The notes under the pieces were generated by a model. The model did not search any database, was not told the origin of the DNA, and saw nothing but the letters and a program-made list of their open reading frames with translations. From Candidatus Omnitrophota bacterium (GTDB lineage Bacteria; Omnitrophota; Gorgyraeia; Tantalellales; Tantalellaceae), in assembly GCA_030617085.1 (NCBI GenBank), contig JAUWWB010000012.1, positions 1 through 12,177 of the forward strand: DNA of 12,177 nucleotides. Reading direction: 5' to 3'. How positions within the stretch are numbered: position 1 is the stretch's first letter; the number at the start of each line of letters is the position of its first letter. A program made the position numbers and the translations under genes. Below, piece by piece: positions 6,604-12,177 of this stretch.

Positions 6604-7676
6604 AGGGAAATTTTCGTCTGACCAGGGTGTTTGGAATAGATATATACATACACAGCACGTTTCTGCTGCTCCTGGGGTTATTCTTTCTGCTTCTGGGCCT
6701 TAGCGGGCTAATCCTTATCCTGGGCGTATTTTTCTTCGTAACGGTCCACGAGCTCTGCCACAGCCTGGTCGCCGCGCATTTCGGGATAAAGGTAAAACGG
6801 ATAACACTCCTGCCCATAGGGGGTGTAGCGTCCATGGAGCAGGCGCCGACCAAGCCGTATCAGGAACTGCTGATAGCCCTCGCTGGACCTCTGTCGAACG
6901 TACTTGTCCTGATCATCTTTTATTATCCTCTGTATTTCCTTCTGGGAAAAGAGACATTGATGTATCCGCTGCTGGTCATTACGGGGCAGGTCGAGTACAC
7001 CGGGCAGTTCAATGTCGTTGCGTATATCTACTGGATCAACCTTGTCCTGGCCGCTTTCAACATGATACCTGCGTTCCCCATGGACGGAGGACGGGTTCTC
7101 CGCGCCATACTGTCGTACCGTCTAAGCTACAAGGACGCTACGGCCGTAGCTGTCAGGCTGGGGCATATTTTCGCGCTGCTGTTCGCGTACTTCGGCATAG
7201 TGTACGGGCATATCTTCCTCATGATCATCGCGGTGTTCATCTACATGGCGGCCTCAAGCGAAGGGCTTCAGGTGCAGGTTACCGAGACCATCAAATACTA
7301 CACGGTCCGGGATATTCTGGCCAGGCATTTTGAGAGCGTGGGTCCGGATACGCCTGTTTCAAAAGTCCTGGAGCTCATGTTCCACACGCACCAGGAAGAC
7401 TATCCCGTGCTTGAAGAGGGCCGGCTGAAAGGCATTATCACCCGGCGGGAGGTCATCAGAGGCATGCACGAGGGGGGCAAGGAAATAACGGTCGGCCGGA
7501 TCATGCGCGAAGACATACCCCCGGTCAAGGTGACCACGGGACTGGATACAGCGCGAAAGCTGATGCTGAAATACAACACCCACGCCATGCCAGTGCAAAA
7601 AAACGGCAAGATAGTAGGCGTGGTCACCCTGGACGATATAAACAGGGTTTACGTGGTGGCCAGTGAGGGGAGTTAG
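6600..7676 (+). CDS. M50-family site-2 protease with two CBS domains
   Basis: This is an intramembrane zinc protease of the SpoIVFB/S2P group. The 358 residues start at ATG 6600, a 4-base ATGA overlap with the M16 gene, with AAGGA at 6583-6587. Hydrophobic segments lie at about 20-50, 90-116, 140-156 and 183-217. The zinc motif HELCH gives H50, E51 and H54 at the end of the first segment pair. The second motif, NMIPAFPMDGGR (154-165), supplies D162, and LPIGGVASM (71-79) is typical. The C terminus carries two CBS domains, about 237-290 and 299-352, which in related proteins bind adenine nucleotides and gate activity. The substrate is unknown; such enzymes cleave membrane-bound regulators or leftover signal peptides. 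The stop TAG opens a heptamer array. Confidence 0.94.
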   Translation: MKGNFRLTRVFGIDIYIHSTFLLLLGLFFLLLGLSGLILILGVFFFVTVHELCHSLVAAHFGIKVKRITLLPIGGVASMEQAPTKPYQELLIALAGPLSNVLVLIIFYYPLYFLLGKETLMYPLLVITGQVEYTGQFNVVAYIYWINLVLAAFNMIPAFPMDGGRVLRAILSYRLSYKDATAVAVRLGHIFALLFAYFGIVYGHIFLMIIAVFIYMAASSEGLQVQVTETIKYYTVRDILARHFESVGPDTPVSKVLELMFHTHQEDYPVLEEGRLKGIITRREVIRGMHEGGKEITVGRIMREDIPPVKVTTGLDTARKLMLKYNTHAMPVQKNGKIVGVVTLDDINRVYVVASEGS

Positions 7677-7701
7677 TTCGTAGTTCGTAGTTCGGAGTTC
7701 G
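7674..7701. repeat. Heptamer array TAGTTCG x4 downstream of the M50 gene
   Basis: Units read TAGTTCG, TAGTTCG, TAGTTCG, GAGTTCG. The first three bases are the stop codon of the M50 gene, and the three TAGs fall in all three forward frames. A related remnant, TAGTTCGG then TGTCCGA, continues at 7752-7766, after an interrupting element. Confidence 0.88.
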
Positions 7702-7718
7702 TGGAGGGCGGAGTGAGA

Positions 7719-7745
7719 GAGATCCTTCGCTTCGCTCAGGATGAC
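7719..7745 (-). repeat. Dispersed palindromic element (encodes VILSEAKDLS in one frame)
   Basis: Read on the minus strand, GTCATCCTGAGCGAAGCGAA and then GGATCTC form an imperfect palindrome: ATCCT (7722-7726) pairs with AGGAT (7738-7742), plus an inner GC pair. From memory, this sequence recurs in many bacterial genomes and gives spurious peptides containing VILSEAKDLS. It sits inside what was one heptamer array. Confidence 0.65.
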
Positions 7746-7773
7746 TGGGGGTAGTTCGGTGTCCGAAGAAAAT

Positions 7774-7799
7774 GTAGGGGCAGGCCCCTGTGCCTGCCC
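7774..7799 (+). repeat. REP-like hairpin, GTAG + GGGCAGGC stem, copy 3
   Basis: GTAG 7774-7777 is followed by stem 7778-7785 with 7792-7799. The core is identical to the copies at 1918 and 5202. The right flank has diverged, TTGAGCCTGCG instead of TTTACCCTGCG. GTTAGTTC recurs after it at 7824-7831, bracketing the whole gap with 7672-7679. Confidence 0.82.
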
Positions 7800-7850
7800 T
7801 TGAGCCTGCGAAATAGGTGGCGGGTTAGTTCTACCAGGAGAGCATATACC

Positions 7851-8495
7851 ATGATCGCCAAAAAAATACTCATAGCGCCGAGTTTGCTTTCGGCGGATTT
7901 TAGCAGGTTGGGGGAGGAGGTAAGGGCCATAGAGGAGGCGGGGGCCGATTGGGCGCATATCGATGTCATGGACGGGGTCTTCGTCCCCAATATTACCGTA
8001 GGTCCCCTTGTCGTCAGGTCCGTCAGGGCCGTGACACGGCTGTTTTTTGACGTGCATCTCATGATCGAAGATCCGGTAAAATATGTCGACCGGTTTGCCG
8101 ATGCCGGCAGCGATCTGATCACCTTCCACATGGAAGCGTGCCCATCCCCGGCGGACGTCATCAGGAAGATAAAAGACAGGGGAAAGAAGGCCGGCGTTTC
8201 CATAAAGCCCGGAACCGATGTCTCGGTGCTTGAAGGCGTTTTAGGGCAGGTCGATCTGGTATTGGTCATGACGGTGGAGCCCGGTTTCGGCGGGCAGTCT
8301 TTCATGGAGGATATGTTGGACAAAGTAAAATATCTAAGGCCCCGGTTTGACGGCTACATACAGGTCGACGGCGGCATAAACAGGGAAACAGCTCCGAAAG
8401 CCGCCGCCGCGGGGGTAGACGTCCTCGTGGCAGGCACGGCGGTATTCGGCCAGGAGGATTACGCGAAGGCGATAAGGGAACTCAGGGGGACTTGA
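7851..8495 (+). CDS. rpe: Ribulose-phosphate 3-epimerase
   Basis: Rpe interconverts ribulose 5-phosphate and xylulose 5-phosphate in the pentose phosphate pathway, which also feeds ribose 5-phosphate to PRPP. The start is ATG 7851, with AGGAG at 7836-7840 ten bases upstream, giving 214 residues, the normal length. The open frame runs further upstream through repeat DNA, but that part is not protein-like. IAPSLLSADFSRLGEEV begins the barrel. HIDVMDGVFVPNITVG has metal ligand H37 and catalytic D39, DVHLMIEDP has H69, MTVEPGFGGQSF is the phosphate loop, and IQVDGGIN holds the second catalytic Asp, D173. VAGTAVFG closes the phosphate site. The gene stands between two repeat-filled gaps and need not share a promoter with its neighbours. 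Confidence 0.97.
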   Translation: MIAKKILIAPSLLSADFSRLGEEVRAIEEAGADWAHIDVMDGVFVPNITVGPLVVRSVRAVTRLFFDVHLMIEDPVKYVDRFADAGSDLITFHMEACPSPADVIRKIKDRGKKAGVSIKPGTDVSVLEGVLGQVDLVLVMTVEPGFGGQSFMEDMLDKVKYLRPRFDGYIQVDGGINRETAPKAAAAGVDVLVAGTAVFGQEDYAKAIRELRGT

Positions 8496-8499
8496 ATGC

Positions 8500-8518
8500 A
8501 TGGCGAATGCCATTCTAC
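8500..8518 (-). repeat. REP-like hairpin, GTAG + ATGGC stem (minus orientation)
   Basis: On the minus strand, GTAGA is followed by stem ATGGC, loop ATTC, stem GCCAT. It starts five bases after the rpe stop codon. The stem is short and only one copy is present here, but the GTAG placement matches the other hairpins. Confidence 0.55.
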
Positions 8519-8521
8519 TTG

Positions 8522-8563
8522 AAATCAAAAATCAAAATGCAAAATGACAAATCAAAAATCAAA
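8522..8563. repeat. A-rich heptamer array AAATCAA type
   Basis: About six units read AAATCAA, AAATCAA, AATGCAA, AATGAC (six bases), AAATCAA, AAATCAA. It is the left member of an inverted pair with the array at 8616-8643; about 50 bases of unremarkable AT-rich sequence lie between them. No protein-coding signal is present. Confidence 0.75.
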
Positions 8564-8615
8564 AAGGACCTTAAAAGGAACCAGGCACAGATAATTTTGC
8601 GCTTTTACATATCAT

Positions 8616-8643
8616 TTTGATATTTGATGTTTGATATTTAATT
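8616..8643. repeat. T-rich heptamer array TTTGATA x3-4
   Basis: Units read TTTGATA, TTTGATG, TTTGATA, TTTAATT. Its complement (TATCAAA) resembles the left array AAATCAA, so the two face each other. The AT-rich stretch contains TTGATA and TTTAAC-like hexamers and may serve as a promoter for the following gene, but no well-spaced -35/-10 pair convinces. Confidence 0.7.
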
Positions 8644-8661
8644 TAACTACGGGAGGGACAA

Positions 8662-10086
8662 ATGTCCAGGATCAAATTCGGTACGGATGGTTGGAGAGCC
8701 GTGATCAGCGAGGATTTCACCTTTGAGAACGTGAGGATAGTGGCCCAGGCGATCGCGGATTTCGTCAAATCGCGCGCTAAAGCGATCTACAGGAAGAGAA
8801 AACTCGTTGTGGGGTATGATACCCGTTTTCTTTCCCGGGAATACGCGGAGACGATAGCCGGCGTCCTGGCCGCGAACGGGATAAAGGTCGTCCTCTCGGA
8901 CAGGCCGTGCCCGACGCCGGCGGTCAGCGTTTATATCAAGGACAGGAAACTGACGGGCGGGGTCGTGGTGACCGCCAGCCATAACCCGCCGCGTTATAAC
9001 GGCATCAAATACAAGGGGTATTTCGGCGGTTCCGCCGGTAACGATATCAGTGACGCCATAGAAAAGAGGCTGTACGGATCGCGCGTGAAGTCTTTGCCTC
9101 TGGATGAGGGCCTGAAAAAGCGGAAGATAGCCCTCGAAGACCTCGTGAAGGTACAGCTCGGTCATGTCAAGAAATACGCTGACATGAAGAAGCTCAAAAA
9201 GGCCAGGCTGAAGGTGCTGGCAGACTCGATGAACGGGACAGGCGGGACGTATTTGAGGCAGATCCTGAAGGACACTGGAATAAAGATGGATTTCATGTAT
9301 GATGAGATGAACCCCGGCTTTAACGGAAGGGCGCCGGAGCCCAACGCGAAACATCTTAAAGAGCTCATGGCGCGCATGAAAAAAGGCGGGTATGACCTGG
9401 GTGTGGCTACCGACGGGGATTCCGACCGCATCGGTATCGTGGATGAAAAGGGAAATATACTGTCAGGGCATAAGGTGATGGCGCTATTGTTCCTGCATCT
9501 TCTCAGGAACAGGAAGATGACGGGCGGAGCCGTCCAGACCATTTGCGGGACCGTCCTGATAAACAAGATCTGCGAGAAATACGACCTTCCGGTGTACGAG
9601 ACCCCCGTCGGGTTCAAGTACATCTGTGATGTGATGACCAAAAAAGATATCCTCGTCGGAGGGGAGGAGACCGGCGGCATAGGGTACAAGAACTATGCCC
9701 CGGACCGGGACGGGTTCCTGTCGGCGCTTCTGATAATGGAGCTCATGGCGGCGGGAAAGAAGCCTCTCAGCAAGATAGTAGCCGGCATGAACAGGGAGTT
9801 CGGGAACTATGCCTACGAGAGAGAGGATCTCGTCTTCCCCGAACACAAAAGAAAAAAACTGATGGACGGCATTAAGAAAAAGCCGCTCAAGAAAGTATTG
9901 GAGAAGCCCGTCAGCCGGATCAAGGACTATGACGGGACTAAGTTCATTTGCGAGGACGGCAGCTGGCTTCTGCTGAGGCTTTCGGGGACCGAACCAAAAC
10001 TCAGGATCTACAGCGAAACGCGTTCGAGGAAAGAGTCGCTGAGGTACCTGGAGTTCGGGAAGAAATACGCTTTTTCGCTTATGTAA
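8662..10086 (+). CDS. Phosphoglucomutase/phosphomannomutase-family phosphohexomutase
   Basis: An alpha-D-phosphohexomutase moves the phosphate between C6 and C1 of a hexose by way of a phosphoserine; products feed glycogen, exopolysaccharide or nucleotide-sugar synthesis. The 474 residues show the four domains. FGTDGWRAVISEDFT opens the protein, TASHNPPRYNGIKYKG carries the phosphorylated serine S106, and DGDSDR (251-256) binds Mg2+. GGEETGGI (333-340) recognises the sugar; the usual form is GGEESGG, so the sixth position is Thr instead of Ser. RLSGTEPKLRIY near the C terminus binds phosphate. GGGAGGG at 8651-8657 precedes the ATG by four bases, the strongest ribosome binding site in the window. 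Glucose versus mannose preference cannot be read from the sequence; phosphoglucosamine mutase (GlmM) is less likely. Confidence 0.92.
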   Translation: MSRIKFGTDGWRAVISEDFTFENVRIVAQAIADFVKSRAKAIYRKRKLVVGYDTRFLSREYAETIAGVLAANGIKVVLSDRPCPTPAVSVYIKDRKLTGGVVVTASHNPPRYNGIKYKGYFGGSAGNDISDAIEKRLYGSRVKSLPLDEGLKKRKIALEDLVKVQLGHVKKYADMKKLKKARLKVLADSMNGTGGTYLRQILKDTGIKMDFMYDEMNPGFNGRAPEPNAKHLKELMARMKKGGYDLGVATDGDSDRIGIVDEKGNILSGHKVMALLFLHLLRNRKMTGGAVQTICGTVLINKICEKYDLPVYETPVGFKYICDVMTKKDILVGGEETGGIGYKNYAPDRDGFLSALLIMELMAAGKKPLSKIVAGMNREFGNYAYEREDLVFPEHKRKKLMDGIKKKPLKKVLEKPVSRIKDYDGTKFICEDGSWLLLRLSGTEPKLRIYSETRSRKESLRYLEFGKKYAFSLM

Positions 10087-10093
10087 ACAGCAG

Positions 10094-10114
10094 GTTTAGG
10101 TTATAGGTTATAGG
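10094..10114. repeat. Heptamer array TTATAGG type downstream of the phosphohexomutase
   Basis: Units read GTTTAGG, TTATAGG, TTATAGG, starting eight bases after the TAA stop. The array runs into the first of three hairpins. In another register the unit is TAGGTTA, so it again contains TAG. Confidence 0.7.
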
Positions 10115-10115
10115 T

Positions 10116-10142
10116 GCGGGACAGGAATGTCCCGCCTATTCG
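10116..10142 (-). repeat. REP-like hairpin, GCGGGACA stem, copy 1
   Basis: An 8-bp perfect stem, GCGGGACA (10116-10123) with TGTCCCGC (10128-10135), has a 4-base loop. On the minus strand it reads CGAATAG, stem, loop TTCC, stem, so ATAG replaces GTAG 5' of the stem. It is a 27-base exact repeat of 10167-10193. Confidence 0.85.
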
Positions 10143-10166
10143 AGTGTGTGTGTTTCGCGACGTTTT

Positions 10167-10193
10167 GCGGGACAGGAATGTCCCGCCTATTCG
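10167..10193 (-). repeat. REP-like hairpin, GCGGGACA stem, copy 2
   Basis: Stem 10167-10174 with 10179-10186, followed by CTATTCG. It is identical to copy 1 over 27 bases, in the same orientation, 24 bases further on. It is inverted relative to copy 3 at 10224-10250. Confidence 0.85.
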
Positions 10194-10223
10194 TGCATGT
10201 GGTTATTGATGGCGCCCCCTCTT

Positions 10224-10250
10224 CGAATAGGCGGGGCTTTCCAGCCCCGC
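10224..10250 (+). repeat. REP-like hairpin, GCGGGGCT stem, copy 3
   Basis: CGAATAG (10224-10230), stem GCGGGGCT (10231-10238), loop TTCC, stem AGCCCCGC (10243-10250). Compared with copies 1 and 2 two base pairs differ, and both partners changed each time, so pairing is kept. It ends 21 bases before the lepA start. Confidence 0.85.
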
Positions 10251-10271
10251 ATCGTCAGGATGGTAGGTAAT

Positions 10272-12071
10272 ATGAACAAGCTTGAACGGATCAGAAACTT
10301 TTGCATAATCGCGCATATTGACCACGGGAAGTCGACGCTGGCTGACAGGATCATGCAGGCTACCGATACCGTTGCCACGAGGGAATTCAGGGACCAGTTC
10401 CTGGATAACATGGACCTGGAGAGGGAGAGAGGCATAACCATTAAATCCAGCGCGGTCAGGATAATCTATAAGGCCAGGGACAACAACACCTACCTGTTGA
10501 ACCTTATAGATACCCCGGGACATGTCGATTTTACATACGAGGTGTCCAAGACGATAGCCGCGTGCGAGGGCGCGCTATTGCTTGTGGACGCCGTTCAGGG
10601 CGTTGAAGCGCAGACGATCGCCAACCTTTATCTGGCGATCGAACACGATCTGAAGATCATCCCGATCATAAACAAGATCGATCTTAAGAACGCGAGAATA
10701 GAAGAGGTAAAGCGGCAGATGAAAGATATCCTGGGCGTTGAGGACGAGGAGATCCTACTCATAAGCGCGAAAGAGGGCCTCGGCACCGGGGACGTCCTCG
10801 AGGCGGTCGTCAGGGAGGTACCGCCGCCCTCCGGCAGGGGTGACGAGCCGCTGCAGGCGCTCATATTCGATTCCTTCTACGATACCTACAGGGGCGTCAT
10901 CATCTATGTCCGCGTGGTGAACGGTCATCTAAGGGCCGGCATGCAGGTCGAGATGATGAATAAGCGCGCCAGGTACGAGATCAAGGAAGTAGGGGTGTTT
11001 GTCCCCGCCGAGCAAACGGTCGACCAGCTTGATTGCGGCGAGGTGGGGTACGTCGTCTGCAACATAAAAGACGCGAAGGATGTGGTCGTCGGCGACACGA
11101 TAACCGAAGCGGGCATTCCCGCCAAAGAGCCGCTACCCGGGTATAAGCAAGTCAAGCCCATGGTTTACAGCGGAATATATCCGGTCAGCAATGAGGATTA
11201 CGAGGACCTTAAGAGCGCCATGGAAAAGATGCGCCTGTCGGATTCTTCCTTTAGCTACGAGCCTGAGACTTCCGCGGCGCTGGGGTTCGGTTTCCGGTGC
11301 GGTTTTCTCGGCCTCCTGCACATGGAGATAATCCAGGAACGGCTGGAGCGCGAGTTCGGGCTGGACCTGATCGCTTCCAGCCCCAGCGTGAATTACAGAG
11401 TGAAGATATTTCACGGCGAGGTACAGGAGGTCGACAACCCGACGAAATATCCGGACAAGGAGAAGATCGAGTATGTCGAGGAGCCGTTCGTGAAGTGTTA
11501 TGTTATCACGCCGTCGGAATCCATCGGCGCCATCATGAAGCTCTGCGAGAACAAAAGGGGGGAATTTATCAGCACCAGGTACCTGGACCCCAGGAAGGTT
11601 CAGCTGACATACAACATACCGCTGGCGGAGATAGTGGTCGATTTTTACGATAAGATCAAATCCTCGACCCAGGGTTACGGTTCCCTTGATTACGAGTTCA
11701 TCGGGTACAGGATGTCCGATATCGTCAAGCTGGATATCCTGATCAACGCCGTCCCCTGCGACGCGCTTTCATGCCTGGTGCACAGGGAAAAAGCCAGGAG
11801 CAAGGGTAAGGAGCTGGTGCATCAGCTGAGGGAGACCATTCCCAAACACCTTTTCAAGATAGCGGTGCAGGCCGCCGTCGGCGGCGATGTTCTGGCGAGG
11901 GAAAACATATCGGCGCTTAAAAAGCATGTTACCGGCAAGTGTTACGGGGGTGATATTACAAGGAAGAGAAAGCTGTGGGAAAAGCAGAAGGCGGGAAAGA
12001 AGAAGATGCGAAGGATAGGAAAAGTTGAAGTTCCCAAGGAAGCGTTCTTGAAGGCAATGAGGGTTTCATGA
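10272..12071 (+). CDS. lepA: Elongation factor 4 (LepA), translational GTPase
   Basis: LepA is a ribosome-associated GTPase related to EF-G, linked to back-translocation and to 30S biogenesis and initiation. From ATG 10272 the protein is 599 residues, the same as the E. coli protein. GTPase motifs are in order: AHIDHGKST (14-22), RGITIK (53-58), DTPGH (80-84), NKID (134-137), and SAKEG (165-169). Then come the EF-G-like domains, ALGFGFRCGFLGLLHMEI, and the LepA-specific C-terminal domain ending AVGGDVLARENISALKKHVTGKCYGGDITRKRKLWEKQKAGKKKMRRIGKVEVPKEAF in abbreviated terms, complete. The start fits MNKLERIRNFCIIAHIDHG; the longer frame from 10146 would read through hairpin repeats and is rejected. 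An ATG at 10260 is a possible alternative. Its stop overlaps lepB by ATGA. Confidence 0.97.
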   Translation: MNKLERIRNFCIIAHIDHGKSTLADRIMQATDTVATREFRDQFLDNMDLERERGITIKSSAVRIIYKARDNNTYLLNLIDTPGHVDFTYEVSKTIAACEGALLLVDAVQGVEAQTIANLYLAIEHDLKIIPIINKIDLKNARIEEVKRQMKDILGVEDEEILLISAKEGLGTGDVLEAVVREVPPPSGRGDEPLQALIFDSFYDTYRGVIIYVRVVNGHLRAGMQVEMMNKRARYEIKEVGVFVPAEQTVDQLDCGEVGYVVCNIKDAKDVVVGDTITEAGIPAKEPLPGYKQVKPMVYSGIYPVSNEDYEDLKSAMEKMRLSDSSFSYEPETSAALGFGFRCGFLGLLHMEIIQERLEREFGLDLIASSPSVNYRVKIFHGEVQEVDNPTKYPDKEKIEYVEEPFVKCYVITPSESIGAIMKLCENKRGEFISTRYLDPRKVQLTYNIPLAEIVVDFYDKIKSSTQGYGSLDYEFIGYRMSDIVKLDILINAVPCDALSCLVHREKARSKGKELVHQLRETIPKHLFKIAVQAAVGGDVLARENISALKKHVTGKCYGGDITRKRKLWEKQKAGKKKMRRIGKVEVPKEAFLKAMRVS

Positions 12072-12177
12072 GGTCCGGCAGAAGGTCCTGGAAATACTGG
12101 TGGCACGAGTGGATAAAGCCCGTACTGATAGCGGCGGTCCTTGCCCTGTTCATAAGGACGTTCGTCGTGCAGCTTTT
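12068..12177 (+). CDS. lepB: Signal peptidase I, N-terminal fragment cut by window edge
   Basis: The frame opens at ATG 12068, overlapping the lepA stop as ATGA, and stays open to the window end, 36 codons. It reads MRSGRRSWKYWWHEWIKPVL and then IAAVLALFIRTFVVQL. A basic and aromatic start followed by one membrane segment ending in RTFVVQ is the classic N terminus of bacterial type I signal peptidases, which cut signal peptides from exported proteins on the outer face of the inner membrane. The catalytic Ser and Lys would lie beyond the window. lepA-lepB is a well-known conserved pair. Coupled translation from lepA is likely, since no separate spacer exists. Confidence 0.85.
   Translation, partial: MRSGRRSWKYWWHEWIKPVLIAAVLALFIRTFVVQL

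Noticed and set aside
7359..8129. Minus-strand open frame of 256 codons across the end of the M50 gene, the gap and the start of rpe
   Set aside because: It runs antisense to two well-supported genes and its middle is translated repeat (VILSEAKDLS and TTNYELT-like peptides). No family motif and no ribosome binding site.
10116..10193. Two identical 27-base repeats spaced by 24 bases as a mini-CRISPR
   Set aside because: Only two direct copies, each a strong hairpin with a third inverted, diverged copy nearby; no cas genes. REP-type repeats explain it better.
10146..10271. N-terminal extension of LepA by 42 residues
   Set aside because: The stretch translates hairpin repeats and is unlike any LepA. 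The protein from 10272 has exactly the expected N terminus and length.

Overview
The window is a densely packed block of twelve genes, all on the plus strand. It looks like the chromosome of a free-living, moderately GC-rich bacterium. The gene set (tryptophan operon, ruvX, an M16 peptidase, a site-2 protease with CBS domains, rpe, a phosphohexomutase, lepA-lepB) and the repeat-filled gaps would fit an uncultivated candidate phylum such as Omnitrophota. That placement is an impression from memory; nothing in the window proves it.

Layout. Positions 1-4724 hold a tryptophan operon in the order trpD (5' end outside the window), trpC, trpF, trpB, trpA. It converts anthranilate plus PRPP to tryptophan; trpE and trpG would be expected upstream. 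Next come ruvX (4751-5167), an M16 zinc peptidase (5332-6603) that overlaps an M50 site-2 protease (6600-7676) by ATGA, rpe (7851-8495), a phosphoglucomutase/phosphomannomutase-family enzyme (8662-10086), lepA (10272-12071), and the first 36 codons of lepB (from 12068, again an ATGA overlap). All proteins look intact, with catalytic residues in place. No tRNA, rRNA, CRISPR array, transposase gene or convincing Rho-independent terminator was seen. No gene-free stretch reaches 300 bases; the longest is about 185.

The unusual content lies between the genes. Every gap not closed by an overlap carries a short tandem array with a 7-base period. The unit sequence differs from gap to gap (GTGCCAC, AGTTCGG, TAGCTGA, TAGTGGA, TAGTTCG, AAATCAA/TTTGATA, TTATAGG), but the period stays at seven. 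Several arrays start on the stop codon of the upstream gene, so the stop is part of the first unit. The clearest case is eight exact heptamers between trpB and trpA.

Five of the larger gaps or clusters also carry hairpin repeats of REP type. Most have GTAG (or ATAG) 5' of the stem, in several stem families and both orientations. Three copies of one family sit behind AGTTCGG-type arrays as a recurring module, and three hairpins in front of lepA show compensatory stem changes. This suggests a genome colonised by REP-like elements, probably mobilised in trans, together with a heptamer-array process that targets or tolerates gene ends.
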